NCBI GenBank assembly: GCA_016710965.1
Contig: JADJTW010000015.1
Span: forward strand, 7,780-71,779
Length of the DNA stretch: 64,000 nt
Direction of reading: 5' to 3'
From: Flavobacteriales bacterium
GTDB taxonomy: Bacteria > Bacteroidota > Bacteroidia > Flavobacteriales_F > PHOS-HE28
The position numbers and the translations under genes were made by a program. The number at the start of each line of letters is the position of its first letter. The stretch's first letter is position 1. Positions 25,036 to 34,101 of the stretch are shown one piece after another. The notes beneath the pieces are model-generated. The model saw nothing but the letters and a program-made list of their open reading frames with translations. It was not told the DNA's origin and searched no databases.

Positions 25036-26808
25036 ATGACACGAGCCTTCCCCTTCGCCATCGTGCTACTACTTTCCTTCGGCACGACCGTTGAGTTGCG
25101 CGCGCAGTGCTTCGGTTGCACGCCCGACCAAGGCTGCACGGTGGACCCTCCATTCCCAACGCTTTGTCCAGCCACACCACCCGATGCGACAGTGGGCGTT
25201 TACTATGAAGCCGATTTTACTTTCTGGATGCCCGCGACATTCACCGACCCCGGGTCTGGATTCGCTGTGGACCTTCTTCAGTTGACGATCACCGGCGTTT
25301 CGGGACTGCCTTTCGGGCTGGCATTCACGCCCAGTGAACCGAGCGGCGTCTACGACCCGCAGGACAATGAGTTCGGCTGCGCACGTGTTTGCGGAACGCC
25401 CTTGGGCGCAGGCAGCTTCACGGTAACTATCAGTGTTCTCGCCCATGTGAGCGCGAGCGGATTCGAGCTCGATGTGCCTCAGGATTTCAATACGGTGATC
25501 ACAGTCCTTCCGGGGTCGGGCGGGAACACCAGCTTCAGCTATGAGCCAACGAGCGGTTGCGGCAGCGTCACGTCCAGCTTTTCTGCCTTGATCGATGCCA
25601 GCCCCTCCCCGATGAGCTATGCATGGGATTTCGGAAATGGCAATACGAGCGGCGGTGCGCAGCCTCCTGTGCAGACCTATAGCTCACCAGGCACGTACGT
25701 TATTACACTGGAAACAACCATTGGCGGCTACGTGCTTAATACGGTGAATTTGACGGGCGTGAACGGCAATTGGTGCGGCGATGTAGAGGAGCCCGATCTG
25801 CCGATCGTGGGTTGCACGGGCTCTCCAGACCCCTACTTCGTGCTCACCAACGGTACGGGCGGCACCTATACCTCGAGCACCGTGGACAACTCCAGTACTG
25901 GCACATGGAGCGGATTGGGGGTCCTCTTGGACACCCCCCCTTATTCAATCACCTTCTATGACGAGGATGCGGTGAGCCAGAACGATCAGTTGGGCACCTA
26001 TAACATACCGGCGAACGGCGAGGGCATATACTTCATCAATGTCGCCGGAGGAACCACTGGCAGCCTGATCATCGAGAACGTGCCGCAACAAATCTTCACG
26101 GATAGCGACACCGTGACCGTGTTCGCGATGCCGGATGTGGTGCTTGGCGCAAGCGGCCCTGATAATGAACTCTGTGTTGAGGACGTGACGCTGGCGAGTT
26201 ACACCTGGCTGCTTGATGGCGCGGTTGTGCCTGACGCCAACAGCGCTTGTTTTATGCCCACCGGCCCGGGCCTTTGGCAGGTGGTAGGCACCAATGGCTT
26301 CGGTTGCAGCGATACGAGCAACACCATCGCGATCTGCCCGGCCTTCGAGATCGTGCACAATGGCAATGTGCTTTTCGTGCCCAGCGGCTACATCGCCTAC
26401 CAGTGGACGCTGAATGGGGCGCCCATCGCGGGCAATGACGCGTTCGTCTTTCTGCAGGGCGATGGCACGTATGGCGTCACGGTCGACGCCGGAAATGGAT
26501 GCATCATTACCGATGAATATGTGCATGACACCTCCAGCCTGAATGAGATGGCCGACGACAGCGCGCGTCTAGCCGTGTTCCCGGTGCCGAACAGCGGTGC
26601 TTTCACTATAGTGGCGGAGGGATTGCAGGAATCGACGGCGCAGATCTTCGTTCTTGATGTGTCAGGAAGAGTGGTGCTTGAGGTGCGCGCCTCCGTTTCC
26701 GGCGGGCGGGTGCTCCAGGACGTTGCTCTTTCTGTGCCTGCCGGCGCCTATCTGGTCCGCGTGGTCGATGGCCAGCGCGTGCTCGTGGGGCGCACCATCG
26801 TCCGGTAG
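25036..26808 (+). CDS. T9SS type A sorting-domain protein with PKD domain (paralog B)
   Basis: The start at ATG 25036 gives a 590-aa protein with a signal peptide (MTRAFPFAIVLLLSFGTTV). The order of modules matches the gene at 22373: CTVDPPFPTLCPATPP, FGCARVCGTPLGAG, PKD-like SYAWDFGNGNTSGG, WCGDVEEPDLPIVGC, C2-like ITFYDEDAVSQNDQLGTY, Ig-like SYTWLLDGAVVPDANSAC. It has one more Ig-like unit (YQWTLNGAPIAGND) before the sorting domain (LAVFPVPNSGAFTIV). The pair arose by duplication. It is likely a surface-displayed structural or binding protein. Confidence 0.82.
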   Translation: MTRAFPFAIVLLLSFGTTVELRAQCFGCTPDQGCTVDPPFPTLCPATPPDATVGVYYEADFTFWMPATFTDPGSGFAVDLLQLTITGVSGLPFGLAFTPSEPSGVYDPQDNEFGCARVCGTPLGAGSFTVTISVLAHVSASGFELDVPQDFNTVITVLPGSGGNTSFSYEPTSGCGSVTSSFSALIDASPSPMSYAWDFGNGNTSGGAQPPVQTYSSPGTYVITLETTIGGYVLNTVNLTGVNGNWCGDVEEPDLPIVGCTGSPDPYFVLTNGTGGTYTSSTVDNSSTGTWSGLGVLLDTPPYSITFYDEDAVSQNDQLGTYNIPANGEGIYFINVAGGTTGSLIIENVPQQIFTDSDTVTVFAMPDVVLGASGPDNELCVEDVTLASYTWLLDGAVVPDANSACFMPTGPGLWQVVGTNGFGCSDTSNTIAICPAFEIVHNGNVLFVPSGYIAYQWTLNGAPIAGNDAFVFLQGDGTYGVTVDAGNGCIITDEYVHDTSSLNEMADDSARLAVFPVPNSGAFTIVAEGLQESTAQIFVLDVSGRVVLEVRASVSGGRVLQDVALSVPAGAYLVRVVDGQRVLVGRTIVR

Positions 26809-26869
26809 GCGCGTCGAACCTGCCGCCACGCCGTGTGTACGGCTGTCCGTGCAGCCTGGCGGGCTGCCG

Positions 26870-26877
26870 TAGTTTTG
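26870..26877 (+). promoter_or_regulatory. -7 box TAGTTTTG before DUF4175 gene
   Basis: This is a perfect TAnnTTTG box 44 nt before the ATG at 26922. It follows directly on a small GCAGCC/GGCTGC hairpin (26851-26867) that could end transcription from the cargo gene. Confidence 0.45.
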
Positions 26878-26921
26878 TTCCGCAACAACCTCCCTGTGGC
26901 GCCGTTCGCCATTCAACAACC

Positions 26922-29900
26922 ATGCGCAGCGAATACGAGCACCTGATCGACAAGCTCGACGCGTTCACCCGCAAGTTCTACAAGGACCGGCTGATCCGTG
27001 GTGTATTGTACAGCGTCGGCCTTGTCGTGGGGGTCTTCCTGATGGCCGCGCTGCTGGAGCATCTTGGCCATTTCGGGACCAGCGTTCGAACGGCGCTCTT
27101 CTGGAGCGCCCTGGCATGCATGAGCCTTATCATCGGTCGATTCGTGGTTGTTCCGCTGGTGAAGTTGTTGCGCATGGGTTCCATTATCTCCCACGAAGAA
27201 GCTGCACGGATCGTGGGCACCCACTTCGTGGAGGTGCGGGACAAGCTTTTGAACACACTGCAACTGAAGGGGCTGGCCGCAACCCAAGACGGACAAAGGG
27301 CCTTGATCGAGGCGGCCATCGCCCAACGTAGCCGGGAGCTCGGGCCCATCCCGTTCATCAACGCCATCGACCTTCGCAGGAATACGCGCTATCTGAAGTT
27401 CGCCCTGCCTCCGCTCGCCATCCTGCTGGCCATCCTGGTTGCGGCACCCAGCCTGATCACCGGTCCGGCCGAACGGCTCATCTCGCACGGTCATGAGTTC
27501 ATCCAAGAGGCCCCTTTCCGCTTCGTGATAATCGGCGACTCATTGCTCGTTCCCGAGGAGCAGGATTTCGAGCTTCTCGTGGAGCTTCAGGGCGATGCTA
27601 TCCCGCAACAAGTGGATATCGAGATGGATGGCCGACGCGTTCCGCTTGTGAAGTCCGGCGCCTTCCGCTTCGCGCACCGCTTCCGCAACGTGCGCGACAA
27701 CATCGAGTTCGTCTTTACCGCCGATGGCTATCGATCGAAGGAATATGTGCTGCGCACCGTCCCCTACCCCATGGTCCTGGACATGCAGATGCTGCTGGAA
27801 TACCCGGAGTACTTGGGCCTGCCTGCCGAAACGCGTCCGCAATCCGGCGACCTTACCGTTCCGGCAGGAACAAGGATCACGTGGGATGTCGTGGCGCGCA
27901 GCGCTGATCGAATGCGAATGGAATTCGACGATACAACGTTCGCGGCAGGAGCGGGTGACGCAGGCGGCGGGCGGTCCGGGTTCAGGTTCCAGCGACGCCT
28001 GCTTCAGAGCCGCACCTACCAATTCATCCCGACCAACGGCACCCACGAAGCAGTGGAGTCGATGCGGTATCGCGCAGAGGTCATTCCCGACCTCTATCCG
28101 ACCATCGCAGTGGAAACGCGCAGCGACAGCACCGCCCCGAAACGCATGTTCTACAGTGGCGAGATCGGCGATGATCACGGATTCCGAAGGCTGCTCTTCC
28201 ACTACCGATTCGTAGAGGGGGGCGACAGCGTACCGACTGAACTGCGAAGCGGCAGCAGGGAGATTCCCATCGACTCACGCAACGTTCGCCAGCAATTCTT
28301 CCACAGTTGGGACCTGTACGGCTTTCCGATCGTGCCGGGCGACAGGATAGAGCACTGGTTCGAGGTGTGGGACAATGATGGAGTGACGGGCAGCAAGAGC
28401 GCCAGAAGTACGCCTCTGACCTTCGTAGCGCCCACACTCAAGGAGCTTGCGGAGAAACAAGAAGCGGCAGGCGAATCCATCAAGAGCGAGCTACGTGAGA
28501 GCATCCGCGAGGCACAAGACCTTCAAAAGGCATTGGACAAGCTGCGACGCGAATTGATGGAGAAGAAAGAAATGGGCTGGCAGGATAAGCAGCAACTGGA
28601 GAATCTCATGCAGCGCCAGAGTCAGTTGGAAGAACGCATCAAGCGGAACAACGAACAATTGAGGCAGAGCCAGCAGGAAATGCGGGAGTTCAGCCCGATG
28701 GACGAGCGTCTGCTGGAGAAACAAGAACAAGTGCAGGAGCTCTTCGAGAATGTCTTGAGCGAGGAGATGAAAGAGCTCTACCGACAGATGCAGGAGATGA
28801 TGGAGCAGGTGGACAAGGAACAATTGCAGGAGCAGCTTCGCGAGATGAAGCTTGGGCAGGAGGATATCGAAAAGGAACTGGACCGGGCTCTTGAGATGTT
28901 CAAGCGCATGGAGGTAGAGAAGAAGGCAGAGGATATTGCAGATCAGTTGGAGAGGTTGGCGAAGCAACAGGAAGAACTGAGCGAACGCACCAAGGAGGGA
29001 AAGGAGCCTGGTTCGGTCTTGGAGAAGCAGCAGGAGGAGCTGAACAAGGAATTCGAGCAACTGCGGGAACAGATGAAAGAACTCGAGGAGAAGAACCAGT
29101 CACTGGAACAGCCAATGGGTCTTCCCGACACGGAACAACAGGAACAAGAGATCCAGCAGGAGCAACAGAAGAGCAGCGAACAACTGAAACGTGACCAGAA
29201 CCAGAAAGCCGGGGCCTCGCAAAAGAGCGCGGCCGAAAAGATGGAACAGCTTGCCTTCCAGATGAAGAGCGCCATGGAGGGCAGTGCGCAAGAGCAGCAA
29301 GAAGAGGATATGGACGCTTTGCGGCAGCTGCTCGAGAACATCGTACAGCTCAGCTTCGACGAAGAATCCCTCTTGGACAACGTTGGTTCAACGAGCGTCA
29401 AAGACCCTCGCTGGGTCGAGCATGGCCGCTCGCAACGGAAGCTGCGCGACGATGCCCGCGTGATCGAGGACTCCTTGTTCGCCCTTAGCAAACGCGTGCC
29501 ACAGCTCGAAAGCATCGTCAACCGCGAGATGAACGCCGTGAATGACAACATGGATGAGGCCACGCGCATCATGGGCGAAGCCCGGGCGAATGAGCGCCTG
29601 AAACCCTCTGCTGTCGACAAGCAGCAGCACGCCATGACCTCCTTGAACAACTTAGCCCTGCTGCTGGACGAGGCGCTTCAGCAAATGATGCAGCAGATGA
29701 ATGCCCAGAGCAAGCCCGGCAGTGGTAGTTGCACCAAGCCGGGCGGGCAGGGCACTGGGCAAGGCCGCAAGCCGAGCATGGCCAAGATGCGCGCACAACA
29801 GGAAGCGCTTCAGAAGCAGTTGGAGGAGATGCGCAAGGCACAACAGGACGGCAAGAACAAAGGACCGAAGCCGGGCCAGCAAAATCCCGGCAGCATGGGC

Positions 29901-30338
29901 TTGCCTGGAATGAGCCAGCAAATGGCGCAAATGGCCGCGCAACAGGCCGCTATCCGTAAGGAGATGCAGCGTCTTGCGCAGGAACTCAACAAGGACGGCA
30001 GTGGCGCTGGCAACGGCTTGAACAAGCTGGCCGAGGAAATGGAGCAGCAGGAACGTGATATCGTCAATAAGCGCGTCTCCCCTGAAACCCTGCGCCGCCA
30101 ACAGGAGATAATGACCCGGCTGCTTGAGCACGAAAAGGCAGAGCGCGAAAGGGAACTTGACCAGCAACGCATGAGCAACGAGGGGCGACAAAGGCCCGCA
30201 GCGGACCCAGTGAGGTACTTTGACCAGCAACGACGCAAGGCCCGTGAGGCGGAGTTGTTGCGCACCGTACCCCTTGGGCTCAAGCCGTACTATCGCGATC
30301 GCGTGAACACGTATTTCGGTACTTTTGGCCGACCTTGA
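26922..30338 (+). CDS. DUF4175 family membrane protein with long coiled coil
   Basis: The ATG at 26922 gives a 1138-aa protein. Three membrane helices lie near residues 25-45, 58-78 and 155-178, followed by an extracytoplasmic beta-rich region (about 185-500). A very long Gln/Glu/Lys/Met-rich coiled coil runs from roughly residue 510 to 1090 (for example EQLQEQLREMKLGQEDIEKE). Length and layout fit the DUF4175 family of Bacteroidota, whose function is not established. It ends 4 bp before an RsbW-like kinase gene, followed by ybeY. The extended coil suggests a structural or tethering role in the periplasm. Confidence 0.82.
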   Translation: MRSEYEHLIDKLDAFTRKFYKDRLIRGVLYSVGLVVGVFLMAALLEHLGHFGTSVRTALFWSALACMSLIIGRFVVVPLVKLLRMGSIISHEEAARIVGTHFVEVRDKLLNTLQLKGLAATQDGQRALIEAAIAQRSRELGPIPFINAIDLRRNTRYLKFALPPLAILLAILVAAPSLITGPAERLISHGHEFIQEAPFRFVIIGDSLLVPEEQDFELLVELQGDAIPQQVDIEMDGRRVPLVKSGAFRFAHRFRNVRDNIEFVFTADGYRSKEYVLRTVPYPMVLDMQMLLEYPEYLGLPAETRPQSGDLTVPAGTRITWDVVARSADRMRMEFDDTTFAAGAGDAGGGRSGFRFQRRLLQSRTYQFIPTNGTHEAVESMRYRAEVIPDLYPTIAVETRSDSTAPKRMFYSGEIGDDHGFRRLLFHYRFVEGGDSVPTELRSGSREIPIDSRNVRQQFFHSWDLYGFPIVPGDRIEHWFEVWDNDGVTGSKSARSTPLTFVAPTLKELAEKQEAAGESIKSELRESIREAQDLQKALDKLRRELMEKKEMGWQDKQQLENLMQRQSQLEERIKRNNEQLRQSQQEMREFSPMDERLLEKQEQVQELFENVLSEEMKELYRQMQEMMEQVDKEQLQEQLREMKLGQEDIEKELDRALEMFKRMEVEKKAEDIADQLERLAKQQEELSERTKEGKEPGSVLEKQQEELNKEFEQLREQMKELEEKNQSLEQPMGLPDTEQQEQEIQQEQQKSSEQLKRDQNQKAGASQKSAAEKMEQLAFQMKSAMEGSAQEQQEEDMDALRQLLENIVQLSFDEESLLDNVGSTSVKDPRWVEHGRSQRKLRDDARVIEDSLFALSKRVPQLESIVNREMNAVNDNMDEATRIMGEARANERLKPSAVDKQQHAMTSLNNLALLLDEALQQMMQQMNAQSKPGSGSCTKPGGQGTGQGRKPSMAKMRAQQEALQKQLEEMRKAQQDGKNKGPKPGQQNPGSMGLPGMSQQMAQMAAQQAAIRKEMQRLAQELNKDGSGAGNGLNKLAEEMEQQERDIVNKRVSPETLRRQQEIMTRLLEHEKAERERELDQQRMSNEGRQRPAADPVRYFDQQRRKAREAELLRTVPLGLKPYYRDRVNTYFGTFGRP

Positions 30339-30342
30339 TCCC

Positions 30343-30780
30343 ATGGCCGCGATCACCGAAGAAATGGCGTTCACTGAGCGAATCGAATTCCCCGCGAAAG
30401 CCGAGAACATTTCGCTCGCGGAGAAGCTGATCGATGACGCTTGCGGAAGGCACAACGTACATGAGAGCCGCTACGGTAACATCCTCATTGCGCTAACCGA
30501 GGCGGTGAACAATGCCATCCATCATGGCAATGGGCTGGACCCCTCGAAAACCGTGACTCTCGGCTACGAGGTTCGGCCCGATCGAATCGTGTTCGTGGTG
30601 AAGGACCAGGGTGCGGGCTTCGATTACGAGCACCTCCCCGACCCGACCGATCCGCAGAATCTCGAAAAACCCCACGGCAGAGGCGTGTTCCTCATGCGCG
30701 CGTTGGCCGACAGCGTGTCCTTCGAGGATCACGGCTCAACCGTCTCTCTCTCCTTCGATCGAGCTCCCACCAAGGAGTAA
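30343..30780 (+). CDS. RsbW/SpoIIAB-like serine kinase (HATPase_c)
   Basis: This 145-aa protein consists of one HATPase domain. The N box is ALTEAVNNAIHHGN, the G1 box VKDQGAGFDYEHLP and the G2 box PHGRGVFLMRALAD. In the anti-sigma kinase family such proteins phosphorylate a STAS anti-anti-sigma partner and bind a sigma factor. No STAS gene or sigma factor is adjacent. A SpoIIE phosphatase that could oppose it lies at 54126. ATG 30343 was chosen over an upstream TTG inside the DUF4175 gene. Confidence 0.87.
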   Translation: MAAITEEMAFTERIEFPAKAENISLAEKLIDDACGRHNVHESRYGNILIALTEAVNNAIHHGNGLDPSKTVTLGYEVRPDRIVFVVKDQGAGFDYEHLPDPTDPQNLEKPHGRGVFLMRALADSVSFEDHGSTVSLSFDRAPTKE

Positions 30781-30782
30781 GG

Positions 30783-31253
30783 ATGTCCTTTATTGCATTC
30801 CGTTCTATCGGCGTGCCATGCGCCTTCCGGAATCGGCGGGGCTTGCGTCGCTGGCTCATTGCTACAGCAAAAGCACACCGACGAGAAGTCGAAAGCCTTG
30901 CATTCGTGCTCATGTCGGACAATGCCCTTCTCGAGTATAACAGAAGATACTTGAAGCACGATTACTTTACTGATGTCATCACCTTTTCCTATTCAAGCGA
31001 TGGCGCTCTTTGTGGCGATGTTCTCATGAGCTATGATCGGATAAAGGCGAACGCTGTTTCTTTCGACACCAGCGTTCAAGATGAACTTCGTCGCGTCATG
31101 GTGCATGGCTTATTGCATCTCCTCGGACAAACAGACAATCGTGCCTCCGAGAAACTGGCGATGCGAGCAAATGAGGACCGGAGCCTGCAGGAATATGCTC
31201 GCTTGGGACGAAATCCGGTCAAGCTCAAATCAACCACCCCACATCCCCGATAG
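30783..31253 (+). CDS. ybeY: Endoribonuclease YbeY
   Basis: This 156-aa protein carries the UPF0054 core: FVLMSDNALLEYNRRYLKHD, TDVITFSYS and the metal site HGLLHLLGQTDN. The third His of the canonical HGxLHLxGYDH is Asn here; Bacteroidota members commonly vary at this position. YbeY acts in 16S rRNA 3' maturation and ribosome quality control. It starts 2 bp after the RsbW-like gene, so it is in the same operon. Its base composition looks less GC-rich than its neighbours. Confidence 0.9.
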   Translation: MSFIAFRSIGVPCAFRNRRGLRRWLIATAKAHRREVESLAFVLMSDNALLEYNRRYLKHDYFTDVITFSYSSDGALCGDVLMSYDRIKANAVSFDTSVQDELRRVMVHGLLHLLGQTDNRASEKLAMRANEDRSLQEYARLGRNPVKLKSTTPHPR

Positions 31254-31427
31254 GCGTTTTCCGCTCTGGCTATTCCGATTCAATATTGACTGTGCTCTCT
31301 AGTCGGAGACCAGAATATCGCGTGACGATTACACCGTCGCACTATTGCTAGCAACGATGTTGGGGGGCGTAGGTGTTCCTAGCCCTCTTCCTCGCTTTCA
31401 ACCACAAGGACCTGAAGGGGTGGCCTA

Positions 31428-31811
31428 CTACTGCTTCGCTGGAACAAGTTCCATTGCAGCGGTACACACCGTGCGAGCCTTTGCCTTAACGTCTGGCCAG
31501 GATTCTTCATTGGCCGTGTTCACCGTGGATAGCAGGCCTTCAATCTGAAATAGTGCGGTCTTCAGTTCTGCTTGGCGGGAGGCCTGACTTGCGGTCGGGC
31601 CATACGGCATGGCGGCCAGCTCCTTGTTCAAGAGGTTCATCTGCTGGTATACAGCGGCATAGGTCTCCTTAAGCTCTCCGCTCACAGTTCGAACCTCGTC
31701 TTGGAGAGAACTGCCGGAAGAGCTTGCAGGTACGTGGGCCGGTGATTGTGCATTCGTATGAATGGCCGCAACTGCGACGGATAGCACTGCGGTTAGTATT
31801 GCTCTTTTCAT
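31428..31811 (-). CDS. Small secreted protein of unknown function
   Basis: This 127-aa frame opens with a convincing signal peptide (MKRAILTAVLSVAVAAIHTN) followed by a Ser-rich linker. A helical, probably coiled-coil region comes next (ELKETYAAVYQQMNLLNKEL ... AELKTALFQIEGLLSTV). The start is preceded by an A-rich stretch. It lies on the strand opposite to the ybeY and mnmG genes it separates. I do not recognise a family. The signal peptide and heptad-like pattern make it more than a chance frame. Confidence 0.55.
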   Translation of the reverse strand: MKRAILTAVLSVAVAAIHTNAQSPAHVPASSSGSSLQDEVRTVSGELKETYAAVYQQMNLLNKELAAMPYGPTASQASRQAELKTALFQIEGLLSTVNTANEESWPDVKAKARTVCTAAMELVPAKQ

Positions 31812-31970
31812 TTTAGTCGTTTTCGCGGGTTAAAGTTCAGCGAACCATTGATCAGTTCCAAGCCCAGTGCCCATTTCCGGACGGTTGTAAACCCTATTGG
31901 GTTGCCCAAGGGCGGACAGGAGCATGTGGGCGAGCGCTTCGACTTTGCGCCTCATGGGTATTCAACGAGA

Positions 31971-31999
31971 TTGTGCCGCGCTCTTGCAAAGTAGCTTCG
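31971..31999 (+). promoter_or_regulatory. Promoter TTG-N18-TAGCTTCG for mnmG
   Basis: A TTG at 31971-31973 is followed 18 nt later by TAGCTTCG at 31992-31999, matching the Bacteroidota TTG / TAnnTTTG pattern with one change. It lies 18 nt before the GTG at 32018, which supports that start over an in-frame GTG at 31973. Confidence 0.5.
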
Positions 32000-32017
32000 C
32001 CCCATAAAACAATACGG

Positions 32018-34009
32018 GTGCTCTCTTCCTATGATATTGTTGTGGTCGGGGCTGGCCACGCCGGAAACGAAGCCGCTGCCGCAGCTGCCAACTTGGGCAG
32101 CCGGGTTCTCCTCATCACCATGAATATGGGGGTTATCGGCCAGATGAGCTGCAACCCTGCCATGGGGGGGGTGGCCAAGGGGCAGATCGTGAGGGAGATC
32201 GACGCACTGGGTGGCTATAGTGGTGTCGTTAGCGATAGGAGTATGCTGCAGTTCCGTATGCTCAACCTCAGCAAGGGCCCCGCCATGTGGAGCCCACGCA
32301 CTCAGAACGACCGCGCGCGATTTGCTGAAGAATGGCGGCTGATGTTGGAGCGCACGCCGAATGTCCACTTCTGGCAGGATAGCGTTGTGGAAGTCCTGTC
32401 AGAGAATCACCAAGTCGTGGGCGTTCGAACTGGCCTTGGAATGCGCGTACAGTGTCGCGCCGTGGTGCTCACTAGTGGCACCTTCATGAATGGCATTATG
32501 CATATCGGCGAGCGTCAAATAGGCGGTGGACGGGCTGGCGAAAAATCCAGTCACGGCATCACCGAGCAGCTCGTCGGCCTAGGTTTCGTGGCTGGGCGAA
32601 TGAAGACCGGTACCCCTCCGCGCGTGGACGGTCGCAGCCTGAATTATGGCCTGATGGAGGAGCAGCCTGGCGACGAGAATCCCGGGAGATTCTCTTTCCT
32701 ACCCGCTCTCTCTAGCGCACACTCTGGCGCACCTTCCGTGGAGGTGACGAGCCAGCCAAATCGCGCCTCTGCATATAGCCGCGAGAGAGAGGGAGGGCAA
32801 CGAAAACAGCTTAGCTGCTGGATCACCTACACCAACGCGGAAGTACACGATACCCTGCGCACGGGCTTCGCCCGCTCGCCCATGTTCAATGGCCGCATCC
32901 GCGGTCTGGGCCCGCGCTATTGCCCAAGCATCGAAGACAAGATTGACCGCTTCGCCGAAAAGGAGCGCCATCAGATCTTCGTAGAGCCCGAGGGCTGGGA
33001 CACAATCGAGACCTACATTAACGGTTTCAGCACCAGCTTGCCAGCGGAGGTGCAACTGGCAGCCCTGCGGAAAATCCCGGGCTTCGCCGAGGCCCGCATG
33101 TTCCGTCCGGGCTACGCAGTGGAGTACGACTACTTCCCCCCTACCCAGCTGAAACATTCGCTGGAGACCAAGCTCATGGGCGGACTCTATTTCGCCGGTC
33201 AAATCAACGGTACCACTGGCTACGAGGAGGCCGCCTGCCAGGGGCTGATGGCAGGCATCAATGCGCACCTGAAGCTCCATGAGAAGGAGCCTTTCGTGCT
33301 TCGCCGCGACGAGGCCTACATCGGTGTGCTAATCGACGACCTGATAACCAAAGGCACAGAAGAACCCTACCGAATGTTTACCAGCCGGGCCGAATTCCGC
33401 CTGCTATTGCGCCAAGACAATGCGGACCTCCGCCTCACTCCTCGCAGTCACGCCATGGGCCTTGCTAGCGCCGAGCGCCTGCGCCGGGTAGAGCTTAAAC
33501 AACGCCTGGCGATGGAGCTTGTTGCCACCATGCAGGCGGAGGGGGTGGTTCCCGAGATTGCGAATGCCGTCCTTGTTCCACGTGGAACAAGTGCCGTGAA
33601 GCAAAAGGTGAAACTCTATGACTTGCTGCTCCGTCCGCAGATGGGATATGCGGATGTGGAGAGCCTCTCCCCTATCTTACAATCCAAGCGCTCTATCATT
33701 CCGGTAGAGCCGGGGCCGCAACAAGGCGTTTTTGACGCTACTCTCTGGAACGAGGTCATCGAGCAAGTTGAGATTGGTGTGAAGTACGAGGGCTACTTGG
33801 AAAAAGAGCGCGAGATGGCCGAGAAGCTCGCCCGCCTGGAGGGGGTGTCCTTGGACTTGGGCATGGATTACGCGCAGATCACTTCACTCTCCATCGAGGC
33901 CCGCCAGAAATTGGACAAGGTGAAGCCCGCCACGCTCGGCCAGGCCAGCCGCATTAGCGGGGTCTCGCCCTCGGACCTGAGCGTGTTGCTGGTTTATCTC
34001 GGGCGGTAG
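32018..34009 (+). CDS. mnmG: tRNA uridine-5-carboxymethylaminomethyl synthesis enzyme MnmG
   Basis: The 663-aa protein starts at GTG 32018 (VLSSYDIVVVGAGHAGNEAA), giving the conserved FAD-binding N-terminus. Other family signatures are MSCNPAMGGVAKGQIVREID, the GTFMNGIMHIGERQIGGGR block, the Cys of EEAACQGLMAGINA, and MFTSRAEFRLLLRQDNADLR. With MnmE it builds cmnm5U at the wobble position of tRNAs using FAD and folate. The C-terminal helical region is complete. A parS-like palindrome is embedded at 33574-33589, where the codons read VPRGTS. Confidence 0.95.
   Translation: MLSSYDIVVVGAGHAGNEAAAAAANLGSRVLLITMNMGVIGQMSCNPAMGGVAKGQIVREIDALGGYSGVVSDRSMLQFRMLNLSKGPAMWSPRTQNDRARFAEEWRLMLERTPNVHFWQDSVVEVLSENHQVVGVRTGLGMRVQCRAVVLTSGTFMNGIMHIGERQIGGGRAGEKSSHGITEQLVGLGFVAGRMKTGTPPRVDGRSLNYGLMEEQPGDENPGRFSFLPALSSAHSGAPSVEVTSQPNRASAYSREREGGQRKQLSCWITYTNAEVHDTLRTGFARSPMFNGRIRGLGPRYCPSIEDKIDRFAEKERHQIFVEPEGWDTIETYINGFSTSLPAEVQLAALRKIPGFAEARMFRPGYAVEYDYFPPTQLKHSLETKLMGGLYFAGQINGTTGYEEAACQGLMAGINAHLKLHEKEPFVLRRDEAYIGVLIDDLITKGTEEPYRMFTSRAEFRLLLRQDNADLRLTPRSHAMGLASAERLRRVELKQRLAMELVATMQAEGVVPEIANAVLVPRGTSAVKQKVKLYDLLLRPQMGYADVESLSPILQSKRSIIPVEPGPQQGVFDATLWNEVIEQVEIGVKYEGYLEKEREMAEKLARLEGVSLDLGMDYAQITSLSIEARQKLDKVKPATLGQASRISGVSPSDLSVLLVYLGR
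33574..33589. promoter_or_regulatory. parS-like ParB binding site 1
   Basis: TGTTCCACGTGGAACA is a perfect 16-bp palindrome, extended to 20 bp by CT/AG at the flanks (33572-33591). It equals the chromosomal parS form known from Pseudomonas and differs from the Bacillus form at one symmetric pair. It lies inside mnmG. Confidence 0.8.
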
Positions 34010-34101
34010 AGAGCGGGCGGGCTGCGGTCTTCCTTCCTGGCGCCGATACCGCGCTCACGAAGCAAAGCATTCCTCTTCTTTGCAGGCGTCCCGTGGCCCT
34101 T

